Positions 10,372 through 18,632 of a stretch of 64,000 bases of DNA are shown in pieces; position 1 is the first letter of the stretch, and each line of letters begins with the position of its first letter. Location of the stretch: contig JAJEBG010000016.1 of NCBI GenBank assembly GCA_022824005.1, forward strand, positions 123,309 to 187,308, written 5' to 3'. The notes under the pieces were generated by a model. That model was not told the origin of the DNA, made no database searches, and saw only the letters and a list, made by a program, of their open reading frames with translations. A program made the translations under genes and the position numbers. Origin of the DNA: Paracoccaceae bacterium. GTDB lineage: Bacteria > Pseudomonadota > Alphaproteobacteria > Rhodobacterales > Rhodobacteraceae.

Positions 10372-12006
10372 CTAATGGCAGGCTTTGGCGATTTTCCTCA
10401 ATTCGACCTTTTGAATTTTTCCGGTTGATGTCTTTGGCAATTCCCTGAACTCGACCCCTTTGGGAACCTTGAATCCTGAGAGAGACTCGCGGCAAAAGGC
10501 GATCAATTCCTCGCCACTACAATCAGCACCCTCTTTGAGTTCAACAAAAGCGAACGGAACCTCGCCCCATTTCTCATCCGCTTTGGCCACCACCGCGCAA
10601 AGCGATACGGCTGGATGATGCATTAAGGCCCCCTCAACTTCTATCGAGGAGATATTTTCGCCGCCTGAAATGATAATATCTTTGTCACGGTCTTTGATTT
10701 GGATGTAACCGTCGTCATGCAAAACGCCGATATCTCCACTGCGGAATTGACCTCCATCAAAGGCCTCTCGAGTGGCTTGAGGGTTGCGATAATAGCCCTT
10801 CATGATGAGATTGCCTCGCATGACCAACTCACCTAGTTCTTTTCCGTTCTTGGCCACCTCCCGGCGGCTCGTCTTGTCGACGACAGTCGCTTCTTCCATT
10901 GTCGGAAAAGCCACCCCTTGTCGAGATTTCTTGGCGGCTCGTGAATGCGAATCGAGATGGCCCCATCTCTCTTCCTTCCATAGGCATTCCGTCACATGTC
11001 CAAACGTCTCGGTCAATCCATAAACATGCGTGACATTAAAGTTCAGCTTTTCGATCTTCTCCAACGTGGCCGCCGCGGGAGGCGCACCTGCGGTAAAGAT
11101 TTCAACCTGATGATCAAACTCACGCCGGTCCGAAGGTTCCGCATTGGCCACCATATTCAAAACAATGGGAACACCACCAAAATGCGTCACCCCTTCATCA
11201 GCGATCGCATCATAAATCGCTTTGGCCGTAATTTCTCGGCAACAAACGAGGGTTCCACCGACCACCGGCATCATCCATGAATGATTCCAGCCATTGCAAT
11301 GAAAAAGCGGCACAATCGCCAAGAATTTGGGGAATAGAGTCATCCGCCAACTAATCACCGTACCCACCGTCATAAGATAGGCCCCACGATGATGGTAAAC
11401 GACGCCCTTTGGTCTTCCCGTCGTCCCTGAAGTATAATTGAGCGTCAGGCTCTCCCATTCATCCTCTGGCATCAGCCATTCATAGGGCAGTGAAGCCTCC
11501 GCAATTAAATCCTCATAATTCTTGTATCGCCCCGTCGCGTCAATCCCCGCAACTTGATCATCGACTTCAATAATTAATGGCGGCTGGCCTTCCATTAACT
11601 CAAGCGCGGCTTCAGCGAGGGGAACAAACTGCGAGTCGACAATTAAATATTTGGCCATGGCGTGATCAAGAATATAGGCCACTGAACCCGCGTCGAGCCG
11701 AATATTGACGGCGTTAAGAATGGCTCCGCATGCGGGCACAGCAAAATGTGTTTCCACCGCCGCGGGAACATTAGGAAGTATCGACGAGACGACATCTCCG
11801 GGTTTGACACCACGGGCGGAAAGAGCCGAGGCCAATCGTGTGACTCGGTCATGATACTCCTGATAAGTCCAACGTCTATCGCCGTAAATGAGCGCCGTAA
11901 TCTCAGGAAATACCCGTCTTGCACGTCTTAAGTGAGATAGCGGCGTCAGCGGCACAAAATTGGCACCGCACGGCTCCAATCCGGTTTCATCGGCAAGCCA
12001 GCCCAT
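10372..12006 (-). CDS. AMP-dependent acyl-CoA synthetase
   Basis: Activates a carboxylic acid to its CoA thioester through an acyl-adenylate. At 544 residues it is the normal ANL-superfamily length. The P-loop motif LNYTSGTTGRPKGVV, the A5 motif VYGLTETFG, the A7 region SGDIGVLHDDGYIQIKDR and the C-terminal lysine motif LPKTSTGKIQK are all intact. The N-terminus (FVPLTPLSHLRRARRVFPE) is typical of fatty-acyl or methylmercaptopropionyl-CoA ligases of marine alphaproteobacteria; the substrate cannot be fixed by eye. It is the last gene of the leftward GST-thiolase-FadB/J unit, 136 nt behind it, which suits a role in feeding beta-oxidation. Confidence 0.88.
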   Translation of the reverse strand: MGWLADETGLEPCGANFVPLTPLSHLRRARRVFPEITALIYGDRRWTYQEYHDRVTRLASALSARGVKPGDVVSSILPNVPAAVETHFAVPACGAILNAVNIRLDAGSVAYILDHAMAKYLIVDSQFVPLAEAALELMEGQPPLIIEVDDQVAGIDATGRYKNYEDLIAEASLPYEWLMPEDEWESLTLNYTSGTTGRPKGVVYHHRGAYLMTVGTVISWRMTLFPKFLAIVPLFHCNGWNHSWMMPVVGGTLVCCREITAKAIYDAIADEGVTHFGGVPIVLNMVANAEPSDRREFDHQVEIFTAGAPPAAATLEKIEKLNFNVTHVYGLTETFGHVTECLWKEERWGHLDSHSRAAKKSRQGVAFPTMEEATVVDKTSRREVAKNGKELGELVMRGNLIMKGYYRNPQATREAFDGGQFRSGDIGVLHDDGYIQIKDRDKDIIISGGENISSIEVEGALMHHPAVSLCAVVAKADEKWGEVPFAFVELKEGADCSGEELIAFCRESLSGFKVPKGVEFRELPKTSTGKIQKVELRKIAKACH

Positions 12007-12142
12007 ACTTAAGTATCCTTTATCTTCTGGCGCATGCGATTATAGCTCGTCCTGCTGTTACCCTATCGAGCCACTTTTTTCTTGCGCCCGCCACGTCGAT
12101 TTTCTGACCATCTTGCCCCTAGATGTATCAACTTGAATGGCT

Positions 12143-14320
12143 TTAATGAACGGAGAATTTTTCCCGCCTAGTGGCCTTGTCAACCAACAATTTGGGAGCC
12201 ACAAATCGCTCCCCAAATTGTCGACTGAGATCGTCGCATAGCGATAGAACGGATTGATTGGCGATCAGTCCATCAAGCCAACCGAACGGCCCACCACTCC
12301 ACGGGGCAAAACCCCAACCAAGAATGGCACCAACATTCCCTTCTCGGACATCTGTCAAAACCCCCTCTTCCAACGCTCTCACCGCTTCAAGGGCCTGAAT
12401 CATCAACAGGCGATTACGCACCTTTTCAGCGTTGGGTTGAGGTGTCGCTTCTGGGAAATAGACTCCCAACCCATGCCATAGTCGCAACCGATGACCGGTT
12501 TCACTATATTCGAAAAAGCCCGCTTTAGATTTTCGACCCAAACGGCCTAGTGAGGCCAATTTGAAAATCACCTCGTCGGCATCATTGTGCCCATAGTCGG
12601 CTCCTAAAGCCGACTTTGTGGCTTTGGCAATGCTGACGGCCAATTCAATGGATGTCTCATCAACAAGTTGCAGGGGGCCCACTGGCATTCCACATTGCCG
12701 CGCGACATTTTCAATAAGTGGCGGGCGGACCCCTTCACCGACCATCCTGATTCCTTCGTTAAGGTAGGGAATGACGCAACGGTTGGCGTAAAAGAAACGG
12801 GCGTCATTGACCACAATCGGTGTCTTTTGGATACGGCTGACAAAATCAATTGCCAAAGCGACGGCCGCGTCATCAGTTTCCTTCCCGCGAATGATCTCCA
12901 CGAGGCGCATTCGATCCACTGGACTAAAGAAATGGACACCGAGAAATGTGCTCGGCGTCTGACATGACTTGGCAAGATCGCTGATGGGCAGCGTGGATGT
13001 ATTGGAGGCAATCATGCAATCGACCGAGCGATCGATTCTTGCCAACACCTCGCCTTTGAGAGCCGGATTTTCATAGACCGCCTCAATTACAAAGTCGGCC
13101 CCGCTGAGAGTCTCATATTCCTGACTGGGTTTAATACGTTCCAGAATGTGCCGCGTTTCAGATTCGGCCACGCGCCGTCTTTTGACCTGTGCCGCCAAGA
13201 GCTTTTCTATCTTGCCTTTACCACGGGAAGCGGCATTCAAATCTTGATCAATGAGAACCACCTCAAGACCCGCCTGTGCCGATACGAGGGCAATGCCCGA
13301 GCCCATCATCCCGGCGCCGACAACACCAATTTTCTTCAATTCCGATTTCTTTATTGTCGCGGGTCGCCGGGCGCCTTTCTCTAGAGCTTTCGTGTCAAGA
13401 AACAAGGTCTGCAACATGTTGAGCGATGACGCCTCCATGAGAAGTTTAGAAAACCACCGCGCTTCAACTTTGAGCGCCGTATCAAACGGCACCTGCGCCC
13501 CCTCATAAATAGCCGACATCATCGCATTGACCGCCGGATAAACTCCAGATGTATTGCCCGAGACCATGGCGCAGGCCCCCATGAACGACAAATAACCTTT
13601 CGAGCTGTAGGGGGTGCCTCCCGGCATGCGATAGCCCTTCCGATCCCATGGCTTAACAATATCTTCAGGTTCTGCGCCCAAAGCCCACTCTTTAGCTTTC
13701 TCAATGAGTTCGTCTGGCTCGGCGACAGCGTCAATGAGATTCGCCGCCAATGCCTTTTCAGGCGAGAGCAATGTTCCTTTAAGCATGAGGGGGGCCGCCC
13801 CTTCAATGCCAAGCCGACGGATCAGGCGGGCGGTGCCGCCAGCGGCGGGAAACAAGCCCACTTTGATTTCGGGCAAGCCAATTCGTGCTTTCGGATTTTT
13901 TGCGGCAATGATCCTATGGCAGGCAAGAGGAATTTCATAACCAATTCCCACAGCTGTCCCCGGCAAGGCGGCGATAACTGGTTTTCCTGATCTCCCACTC
14001 TTTAGCTCTCGACCGGCCCATTCAATGCGACGGATAATTTGATGGAATTCCATGATATGGGCAAAAAGCGCGTCGGCCTCTTCTGTCGGCTCTTGGCCGC
14101 GAATCTGATGAAAGGTATCTAGAGCCATCCCTCCGGAGAAATCTTTCTTGGCGCTGGTGAGCACGACTCCCCTCACCTTGCCATCGGAAAAGGCGGAGTC
14201 AAAATGACTCGCCAATTCCCTCAAACTCTCTCTCGTCATGGTATTGATCCGAGCCCCGGCGACATCCCATGAGATGACTGCAATACCATCCGCCTCTTTT
14301 TGGTAATGGAAGTCTGACAT
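12143..14320 (-). CDS. Enoyl-CoA hydratase/3-hydroxyacyl-CoA dehydrogenase fusion (FadB/FadJ type)
   Basis: Bifunctional beta-oxidation enzyme of about 725 residues. The crotonase domain (residues 1-190) carries the oxyanion-hole region FSGGMALDTF and PVIAALPGTAVGIGYEIPLACH. The NAD-binding Rossmann motif is VVGAGMMGSGIA, with the catalytic His in FLGVHFFSPVDRM, followed by two C-terminal dehydrogenase domains. A TTG at 14338 gives a longer frame that overlaps the thiolase; the ATG at 14320, a few bases after the thiolase stop, gives the natural start MSDFHYQKEADG. It is cotranscribed with the thiolase. Together they carry out the hydration, oxidation and thiolysis steps of fatty-acid breakdown. 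Confidence 0.93.
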   Translation of the reverse strand: MSDFHYQKEADGIAVISWDVAGARINTMTRESLRELASHFDSAFSDGKVRGVVLTSAKKDFSGGMALDTFHQIRGQEPTEEADALFAHIMEFHQIIRRIEWAGRELKSGRSGKPVIAALPGTAVGIGYEIPLACHRIIAAKNPKARIGLPEIKVGLFPAAGGTARLIRRLGIEGAAPLMLKGTLLSPEKALAANLIDAVAEPDELIEKAKEWALGAEPEDIVKPWDRKGYRMPGGTPYSSKGYLSFMGACAMVSGNTSGVYPAVNAMMSAIYEGAQVPFDTALKVEARWFSKLLMEASSLNMLQTLFLDTKALEKGARRPATIKKSELKKIGVVGAGMMGSGIALVSAQAGLEVVLIDQDLNAASRGKGKIEKLLAAQVKRRRVAESETRHILERIKPSQEYETLSGADFVIEAVYENPALKGEVLARIDRSVDCMIASNTSTLPISDLAKSCQTPSTFLGVHFFSPVDRMRLVEIIRGKETDDAAVALAIDFVSRIQKTPIVVNDARFFYANRCVIPYLNEGIRMVGEGVRPPLIENVARQCGMPVGPLQLVDETSIELAVSIAKATKSALGADYGHNDADEVIFKLASLGRLGRKSKAGFFEYSETGHRLRLWHGLGVYFPEATPQPNAEKVRNRLLMIQALEAVRALEEGVLTDVREGNVGAILGWGFAPWSGGPFGWLDGLIANQSVLSLCDDLSRQFGERFVAPKLLVDKATRREKFSVH

Positions 14321-14324
14321 GTTC

Positions 14325-15536
14325 CTACACTCTCTCAATCACTGTCGCGACACCCATTCCACCACCGACACATAGCGTCACCAAAGCCGTTGAAAGATCG
14401 GCCCGTTCCAATTCCTCCACGGCAGAAGAAAGGAGAATGGCACCTGTGGCACCTAGTGGATGACCCAACGAAATGGCCCCTCCATTGACATTGACCTTCT
14501 CATCATCAACGCCGAATTCATGCATAAATAACAGCGGAATAGCGGCGAAAGCCTCATTGACTTCAAAGAGATCAATATCACTGATTTCCAAATTAGCACG
14601 TTTGAGAGCGAGGCGCGTCGCCGCGATGGGCCCGGTCAACATAATCGTTGGCTCCGATCCGACTTTCGCCATTGAAAGAACGCGGGCTTTAGGTCGGAGT
14701 TCCAATGGCGCACCAAATTCTTCATTGCCAATCAAAATCGCCGCCGCGCCATCAACAATACCCGATGAATTTCCGGGATGATGAACATGTTCAATGGCCT
14801 CCAAATGGGGGTATTTTAAAAGAGCCACTTTGTCGAAACCCGGCATGCCCTCACCCATATCAGCAAAAGAGGGCTTAAGTTCGGCCAATACCGCCATATC
14901 GGTTTCGGGGCGCAAGTGCTCATCTTGTGCTAAAACCTCCCTATGGTTGATATCGTGCACCGCCACAATTGAGTGCTTGAAGCGATCTTCCGTCCAAGCT
15001 CGTGCCGCCCGCTGTTGGGATTGGCAGGCGTAGCGGTCACAATCCTCACGCGAGAAACCATATTCAGTGGCAATCAGATCAGCTGAAATACCTTGCGGTA
15101 CAAAGGCCATTTTCATGGCAATTCTTGGATCAACTGCCATCGCCGCGCCATCGCTGCCCATAGTCACCCGGCTCATCATTTCGACACCGCCGGCAATATA
15201 GCCAGTTTTTTCGCCCGCATGAATTTGCCCCGCCGCGAGGTTCACCGCCTCAAGTCCACTGGCACAAAATCGATTGATTGTCAGGCCGGGCACAGCATCA
15301 TCAAGTTCAGACATCAGAACCACCGCCCTTGCGAGACAACCACCTTGCTCACCAATCTGGGTCGCGTTTCCCCAAATGACATCCTCGATATCATGTCCCG
15401 GAAGATGATTTCGGTGGATCAGCGCATCGATCATCTGGGCCGAAATGTCGACTGAAGTGAGACTGGCGAGTGAGCCTCTCTGACTGCCCCGCCCACGGGG
15501 TGTGCGGACAGCATCAAAGATTAAAGCATCTGACAC
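14325..15536 (-). CDS. Acetyl-CoA C-acyltransferase (thiolase)
   Basis: Condensing/thiolytic enzyme of 403 residues. The nucleophilic Cys lies in NRFCASGLEAVNLA, the catalytic His in NVNGGAISLGHPLGATGA, and the second Cys in LVTLCVGGGMGVATVIE. Partnership with the FadB/J-type gene just downstream argues for the degradative (FadA-like) role rather than acetoacetyl-CoA synthesis for PHB. The start is GTG at 15536, which shares one base with the TAG stop of the upstream GST gene (TAGTG), so translation is likely coupled. GGAG lies about ten bases upstream. Confidence 0.93.
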   Translation of the reverse strand: MSDALIFDAVRTPRGRGSQRGSLASLTSVDISAQMIDALIHRNHLPGHDIEDVIWGNATQIGEQGGCLARAVVLMSELDDAVPGLTINRFCASGLEAVNLAAGQIHAGEKTGYIAGGVEMMSRVTMGSDGAAMAVDPRIAMKMAFVPQGISADLIATEYGFSREDCDRYACQSQQRAARAWTEDRFKHSIVAVHDINHREVLAQDEHLRPETDMAVLAELKPSFADMGEGMPGFDKVALLKYPHLEAIEHVHHPGNSSGIVDGAAAILIGNEEFGAPLELRPKARVLSMAKVGSEPTIMLTGPIAATRLALKRANLEISDIDLFEVNEAFAAIPLLFMHEFGVDDEKVNVNGGAISLGHPLGATGAILLSSAVEELERADLSTALVTLCVGGGMGVATVIERV

Positions 15537-16174
15537 TATGAGGACGACTCCGGCCGCCGCCCCGGCATCAAGTCATAGGGATGCTTCCATCCCTTCTGGG
15601 ACGAAATCCGCGTCAACCAACGATCAATCGCCGGCCATTGGCGGCGCTCAAATCCGAAAGGTTCAGGATAATAGAGATAGCCACAGCAAGAAAGATCAGC
15701 CGCGGTCAATTTATCTCCAACCAACCAATCGCGGGTTTCCAACGACCGTTCCAAAACCGAGTAAGCGGCTTTCAAACGTCCTTCGAGCCAGTCGATCACA
15801 GGCTGAGGTCTTTTATCTTCAGGAATAAAGTTTCTCAGAAAACGACAGTTTCCGTTCAATGAAGAGTGTTTGTGATTATCCCACAGAACCCACCGCCAAA
15901 TTTGCCGGTCTTCCTCAACTGAATCTCCTCCAAATTTTCCTGATTTCTCAATGACGTACCTCTGAATGACACCCGATTGGGTCAGCACGAGTTCGCCGTC
16001 CTGCATCACAGGTACTTCACCCATCGGATTCAATTTGAGAAACGCTTCGGTTCGCGCCTCACCATTGAAAAAATCGACAAATTTCGGCACCCAATCCATC
16101 TCCGCGAGTTGGAGCGTGAGCGCCGCCTTATAAGCATTTCCCGATTCACCAAAGCAATGTAAAATGATCGACAT
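15536..16174 (-). CDS. Glutathione S-transferase family protein
   Basis: Cytosolic GST of 212 residues. The N-terminal thioredoxin-like domain opens SIILHCFGESGNAYKAALTL, with the Ser in position for glutathione activation, and contains the cis-Pro loop MGEVPVMQDGELVLTQSGVI that binds the gamma-glutamyl part. The all-helical C-terminal domain ends near FGFERRQWPAIDRWLTRI. It is the first gene of the beta-oxidation operon and overlaps the thiolase by one base. GSTs in such operons may detoxify reactive acyl intermediates, but this is inference. A GGAG ribosome site lies 13 nt before the ATG. Confidence 0.87.
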   Translation of the reverse strand: MSIILHCFGESGNAYKAALTLQLAEMDWVPKFVDFFNGEARTEAFLKLNPMGEVPVMQDGELVLTQSGVIQRYVIEKSGKFGGDSVEEDRQIWRWVLWDNHKHSSLNGNCRFLRNFIPEDKRPQPVIDWLEGRLKAAYSVLERSLETRDWLVGDKLTAADLSCCGYLYYPEPFGFERRQWPAIDRWLTRISSQKGWKHPYDLMPGRRPESSS

Positions 16175-16331
16175 GTCTTAATTTTTGCTCCTGTGCATGG
16201 GAGATTCACATTTAGGCCAGTTATTAACATACGGCATTGGATAGCAAAACAGAATTTCAATCACCGCGAATTTTTTGTTTCGCTTCTCGTCAAATGGGAT
16301 CAACACTCCACGTCTCTATTGACGGGTAGCA

Positions 16332-17456
16332 CTAATTCATAAAATTGGGTGCCAAGAAGAAGAAAGCGTAAGCGACAAACAAGGCGGGGACGGCCGACAC
16401 CAGAGTAGCCACGACTGCGACTTTCCAGTTCAGGGCGATCGCGGGGAACAAGGCATCCCCATCGTTTGAGATCGCGTTACCGATGAGTGCCGAGAATGGA
16501 ATGATGCCACTGATGAAGAGCGACGTGACCAACACTTGCGGGCCACACCCCGGGATGAACCCAATGACGATGGCAACAAGCGGCAAAAGCGGCGCGAGCG
16601 AATTGAATAAGACTTCAAGATTGAGGCTTGAAAAAACGGTCAAATATTCATAGGCCAAAAGAGCGGCTATAACATAAATTGTCACAAAACTGGTCTCCTC
16701 GGCCATCCGCGTCACAGGATGGTCATTCGGATGACTCATCGTATCAAAGTTTGACGTCGACCAGATAACTAATCCGATACCGATACCGGCAAATGTAACG
16801 ACGGATGGCAACCACGCCCATCCCTCGCTGACTTCAATTTGAAACAGCAGCAATATCCCCAATGCAAGCCCGGGAATAGAAGCCGCAAGATAAGAAAAAT
16901 CCAAGGGGCGGATTTTCCCAACTGCCACTGATGGCAAGACCTCTCTTCCCATTCGCCCCAAATTCAAATTTGGCAGAACAAGATTGCAAACCCAACCCGA
17001 TATGATCCCCACAAGCAGGGCGGTGGGCAAAATGACAGCGGCGGCATCGGGACGGACCGCAATCAGAAGAAAGGCCGCATCCCCCATCGTCGCCGTCAAA
17101 GCGGCAACCGCGGCTCCAAAGCCAACGGTACCCGAACTGTAAGCAGCGACGACGATCACCGCTCCGCCACAACCTGGCGTGGCTCCCATCGCGGCGGCTA
17201 GCGGTACAGAAAATAATTTTTCTCTTGCAAGATAGGCGCGTAGATCAACCTTAAAGAGCCTTTCACAACCATAGAAGAGCAAGAATGTGGCGGCCACAAA
17301 GACACTCACCTGAAGGTAGGCGTCAATCATTACCGCCCGGGTCACATCACCTAAAGTTCCGGGTATGATTACCGCCATAGCCAAGGCGGTCGCCATAACC
17401 ATACGCCGCGGACGAAATTCAAAACGAACCCATCCTCGGCCGGCCACTACATCCAT
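16332..17456 (-). CDS. Putative manganese transporter (MntX-like, about 10 TM)
   Basis: Polytopic membrane protein of 374 residues. The two halves are internal repeats: ATPGCGGAVIV...TMGDAAFLLIAV in the first and FIPGCGPQVLV...NDGDALFPAIAL in the second. Each PGCG turn is followed about 35 residues later by a GDA motif, consistent with an inverted-repeat transporter with acidic metal ligands. This pattern matches the family annotated as putative manganese transporter or heavy-metal 10-TM protein, which includes the marine MntX importers. A Fur/Mur-type palindrome lies 20-45 nt upstream of its ATG, which supports metal control. No SitABCD or MntH is in the window. Symbol withheld because function rests on family resemblance. 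Confidence 0.7.
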   Translation of the reverse strand: MDVVAGRGWVRFEFRPRRMVMATALAMAVIIPGTLGDVTRAVMIDAYLQVSVFVAATFLLFYGCERLFKVDLRAYLAREKLFSVPLAAAMGATPGCGGAVIVVAAYSSGTVGFGAAVAALTATMGDAAFLLIAVRPDAAAVILPTALLVGIISGWVCNLVLPNLNLGRMGREVLPSVAVGKIRPLDFSYLAASIPGLALGILLLFQIEVSEGWAWLPSVVTFAGIGIGLVIWSTSNFDTMSHPNDHPVTRMAEETSFVTIYVIAALLAYEYLTVFSSLNLEVLFNSLAPLLPLVAIVIGFIPGCGPQVLVTSLFISGIIPFSALIGNAISNDGDALFPAIALNWKVAVVATLVSAVPALFVAYAFFFLAPNFMN

Positions 17457-17475
17457 TTCATATTACTCTTGCGAT

Positions 17476-17498
17476 TGCGAATCATTCTCAAATGATTC
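17476..17498 (-). promoter_or_regulatory. Fur/Mur-type operator candidate
   Basis: Two overlapping dyads lie just upstream of the MntX-like gene. One is a 7-1-7 element, TGCGAAT-C-ATTCTCA (17476-17490), with a single mismatch. The other is a perfect 8-4-8 inverted repeat, GAATCATT-ctca-AATGATTC (17479-17498). AT-rich 7-1-7 dyads of the form TGnnAATnATTnnCA are the known binding pattern of Fur-family proteins, including manganese-responsive Mur of alphaproteobacteria. Its position 20-45 nt before the start codon would allow repression when metal is plentiful. Confidence 0.55.
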
Positions 17499-17739
17499 AA
17501 ATCTCTTGCAGCAATCAGACAAATTGTCAAATCATTCCAGAATCCTCGCCACCAATTGGACTCATTGATGAAGGACGAGAGGAGTTAAAGCTTCTTTTGT
17601 TAGCCAAAATCCCATTGAGCACTAGATATTTGCGGATTTTCTCTTACCACAACAATGCCGCTCCTATATACCGATATTCCTAAACACCGGGCGGCTCGCC
17701 GTCCGTTCATCATTGCCTTGCAGGAAGGAAACAGTATTA

Positions 17740-18162
17740 ATGAGCGCGGATGCCACGACAACAGATATTCAGGCGATCTTTAAGTCCATGATGCATTCTC
17801 AAGCCTTGAATATGCAGCTCGTGAGCGTGGGTGAAGGCCGTGCCGTCGTCTCCATGCCTTATAACGAATGTTTCATCGGTGATTCCCTGACGGGAGTGGT
17901 GCACGGCGGTGCCGTATCAGCCCTTCTTGATTCATCTGCAGGGACCGCCGCGATTAGCCATCCAAAAGTAGGTACGATTGCCGCCACAATGACTTTATCA
18001 ATCAACTATATGCGAGCCGCCAAACCCCATCATACACTTGTTGCTGAAGCCCATTGCTATCATGTCACTCGGTTCGTCGCATTTGTGAAAGTCAATGCGA
18101 CCGACCAAGACCATAACTCTCCCGTGGCCATTGCCAATGGAACCTTCACCGTGGGGACGTGA
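17740..18162 (+). CDS. PaaI-family (hotdog) thioesterase A
   Basis: Hotdog-fold acyl-CoA thioesterase of 140 residues. The central helix motif VVHGGAVSALLDSSAGTAA matches the HGG-x-x-x-x-L-x-D/E pattern of the PaaI/YbgC group, in which the Asp acts in hydrolysis. A TTG at 17713 extends the frame, but the ATG at 17740 has a strong AGGAAGGA ten bases before it. It is followed with a 3-nt gap between stop and ATG by a second hotdog gene, so the pair may form a heteromer or act on different acyl chains. The substrate is unknown. Confidence 0.85.
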   Translation: MSADATTTDIQAIFKSMMHSQALNMQLVSVGEGRAVVSMPYNECFIGDSLTGVVHGGAVSALLDSSAGTAAISHPKVGTIAATMTLSINYMRAAKPHHTLVAEAHCYHVTRFVAFVKVNATDQDHNSPVAIANGTFTVGT

Positions 18163-18164
18163 TC

Positions 18165-18632
18165 ATGAGCGAGTCTCCTCATTCCAATGAGCCACCATCC
18201 ATAGAAGATAAGTTCTCTCACCTTACGCAACGAATCTCATACGCGAAATTTTTAGGGATCGACTTTGAACGTCATGGTGATGAACTGACGGCTATCCTAA
18301 AATTCAACCGGCAATTGATAGGAAATCCTTTTGGCCCATCACTCCATGGTGGTGCCACCGCGGCCTTCCTTGAAATCACCGCCCTCGTAGAATTGGCTTG
18401 GCATTCCCAAATAAAGGGGGATCACAGGCTTGAGACTCCGTTACCAAAAACGGTATCCTTTTCGATAGATTATCTGCGTCGCGGCCTTCCTGAGACGGCG
18501 TTCGCACGCGCCAATATCATTCGATCTGGCCGAAGATTTGCCACGCTTCATGTCATCGCCTGGCAACGGGAGCGTCATCGCCTTTTTGCCCAAGCGACGG
18601 GACATTTTCAGTTACCAAACATTCATGCATGA
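18165..18632 (+). CDS. PaaI-family (hotdog) thioesterase B
   Basis: Second hotdog thioesterase, about 156 residues, in tandem with the first. The motif SLHGGATAAFLEITALVELAW corresponds to the HGG-x-x-x-x-L-x-E helix; here Glu takes the place of the Asp in the first gene. A GTG at 18159 overlaps the upstream stop, and ATG 18165 is the likelier start. Its last bases overlap the start of the MATE gene (ATG 18625), suggesting a three-gene unit. Sequence divergence from the first copy argues against a recent duplication. Confidence 0.83.
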   Translation: MSESPHSNEPPSIEDKFSHLTQRISYAKFLGIDFERHGDELTAILKFNRQLIGNPFGPSLHGGATAAFLEITALVELAWHSQIKGDHRLETPLPKTVSFSIDYLRRGLPETAFARANIIRSGRRFATLHVIAWQRERHRLFAQATGHFQLPNIHA

